The notes under the pieces are model-generated. The model was not told the origin of the DNA and ran no database searches. It saw nothing but the letters and a program-made list of their open reading frames with translations. A stretch of DNA of 6,749 bases, taken from contig JAIPDU010000087.1 of assembly GCA_021737525.1 (NCBI GenBank), forward strand, positions 1 through 6,749, in the 5' to 3' direction. This DNA is from Desulfohalobiaceae bacterium (GTDB lineage: Bacteria > Desulfobacterota > Desulfovibrionia > Desulfovibrionales > Desulfothermaceae). This document shows, in pieces, positions 6,221-6,749 of the stretch. Numbering within the stretch: position 1 is the stretch's first letter; the number at the start of each line of letters is the position of its first letter. The translations under genes and the position numbers were made by a program.

Positions 6221-6721
6221 ATGTCACGCAAAGCCCTCGCTTTCTTCTGCTGTCTCGTTCTCATCGCCGCGGCAGCTGTGTATCCAATCCCCTCGTCCGC
6301 CGCGGGGAAGGCCACCTCCTTCGAACTGGAGACCCTGCAGGGAGAAACAATGAGCCTGCAGGACCTGACCAGCGGGGGACGTCACCTGCTCCTGATCTTC
6401 TGGACCACGTGGTGCCCCAGCTGCAGGCAGACGGTGCCCGAAGTGGACCAGATCGCCTCGGATTACAGCCGCGACGATCTCTCTGTTCTGGGGATCAACG
6501 CGGGATGGAACGACTCCCGCTCCCGGGCCGCTCGATTCAAGGAAGAAAACGGGCTCGACTTCCCCATCGCCTTTGACAAAGGGAGCCGGGTTTCCAAGGA
6601 CTACGGCATCCGCGGCGTTCCCACCCTGTTCCTCATCGACCCCCAGGAAAACATCCTCTTCCAGGGCTACAGCGTCAATATGCGGCTGCTCCAGCTCCTG
6701 GAGCAGATCGAGTCCGAATAG
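6221..6721 (+). CDS. Exported TlpA/ResA-like thioredoxin
   Basis: This is a 166-residue protein. ATG at 6221 follows AAGGA (6206-6210) by 10 nt. The N-terminus is a signal peptide: basic RK at 3-4, hydrophobic 5-20, then PSSAA, with likely cleavage near residues 26-29. The thioredoxin fold follows. The strand HLLLIFWTTWCPSC (55-68) gives the active site W64-C65-P66-S67-C68, and GVPTLFLID (132-140) carries the cis-proline P134. The insert between them (about 85-120) is as in the TlpA/ResA/AhpC-TSA-like group. There is no lipobox, so it should be soluble in the periplasm or held by an uncleaved signal. It would reduce periplasmic disulfides with electrons from the CcdA-like protein encoded just upstream, most likely in cytochrome c biogenesis. 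C10 and C11 lie in the signal core and are unlikely to be functional. The gene ends 28 bp before the window edge, so later operon members cannot be seen. Confidence 0.92.
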   Translation: MSRKALAFFCCLVLIAAAAVYPIPSSAAGKATSFELETLQGETMSLQDLTSGGRHLLLIFWTTWCPSCRQTVPEVDQIASDYSRDDLSVLGINAGWNDSRSRAARFKEENGLDFPIAFDKGSRVSKDYGIRGVPTLFLIDPQENILFQGYSVNMRLLQLLEQIESE

Positions 6722-6749
6722 GCCACGGTCCTGGACCGATCCCCCCGGA

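Noticed and set aside
4360..6576. 738-codon open frame on the plus strand
   Set aside because: It is an out-of-frame shadow crossing three recognised genes, with repetitive Gly, Arg, Pro and His composition.
6726..6738. CGGTCC-T-GGACCG palindrome after the thioredoxin gene
   Set aside because: A one-base loop cannot form as drawn, no T-run follows, and the window ends 11 bases later, so a terminator cannot be called.

Overview
The window is GC-rich bacterial DNA. Strong AGGAGG-type ribosome sites, a redox and acyl-CoA gene set, and a dispersed-type palindromic repeat all fit a Desulfobacterota organism, perhaps a Desulfovibrio-like sulfate reducer. That assignment is inference from style and gene content; no rRNA or other taxonomic marker is present.

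The layout is two divergent transcription units around a control region at about 1531-2001. The leftward unit begins at a sigma70-like promoter (1605-1633, minus strand). It reads a small unrecognised ORF (1258-1530), a membrane-anchored coiled-coil LysM protein (566-1162), a 125-bp imperfect palindrome (436-560), and the first 89 codons of a dynamin-family GTPase that runs off the left edge (1-269).

The rightward unit begins at a second sigma70-like promoter (1733-1761, plus strand). It has a leader of about 235 nt that holds a 16-codon ORF and a nested hairpin. Four same-strand genes follow: a fused NDP-forming acyl-CoA ligase (2002-4191), a radical SAM protein with an unusual CX4CX2C cluster motif (4271-5413), a six-helix CcdA/DsbD-type thiol-electron carrier (5450-6160), and an exported TlpA/ResA-like thioredoxin (6221-6721). 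A 7-bp inverted repeat with an 8-nt spacer (1647-1668) lies between the two promoters and could be an operator.

The last two rightward genes form a recognisable pair: CcdA-like proteins carry electrons across the inner membrane to reduce periplasmic TlpA-like thioredoxins, often for cytochrome c maturation. How they relate to the acyl-CoA ligase and the radical SAM enzyme is unknown. Co-orientation and short gaps (79, 36 and 60 nt) suggest co-transcription. The least ordinary features are the radical SAM cysteine spacing, the CxxCxxC tail on the ligase, the structured leader, and the palindrome between the LysM and GTPase genes.
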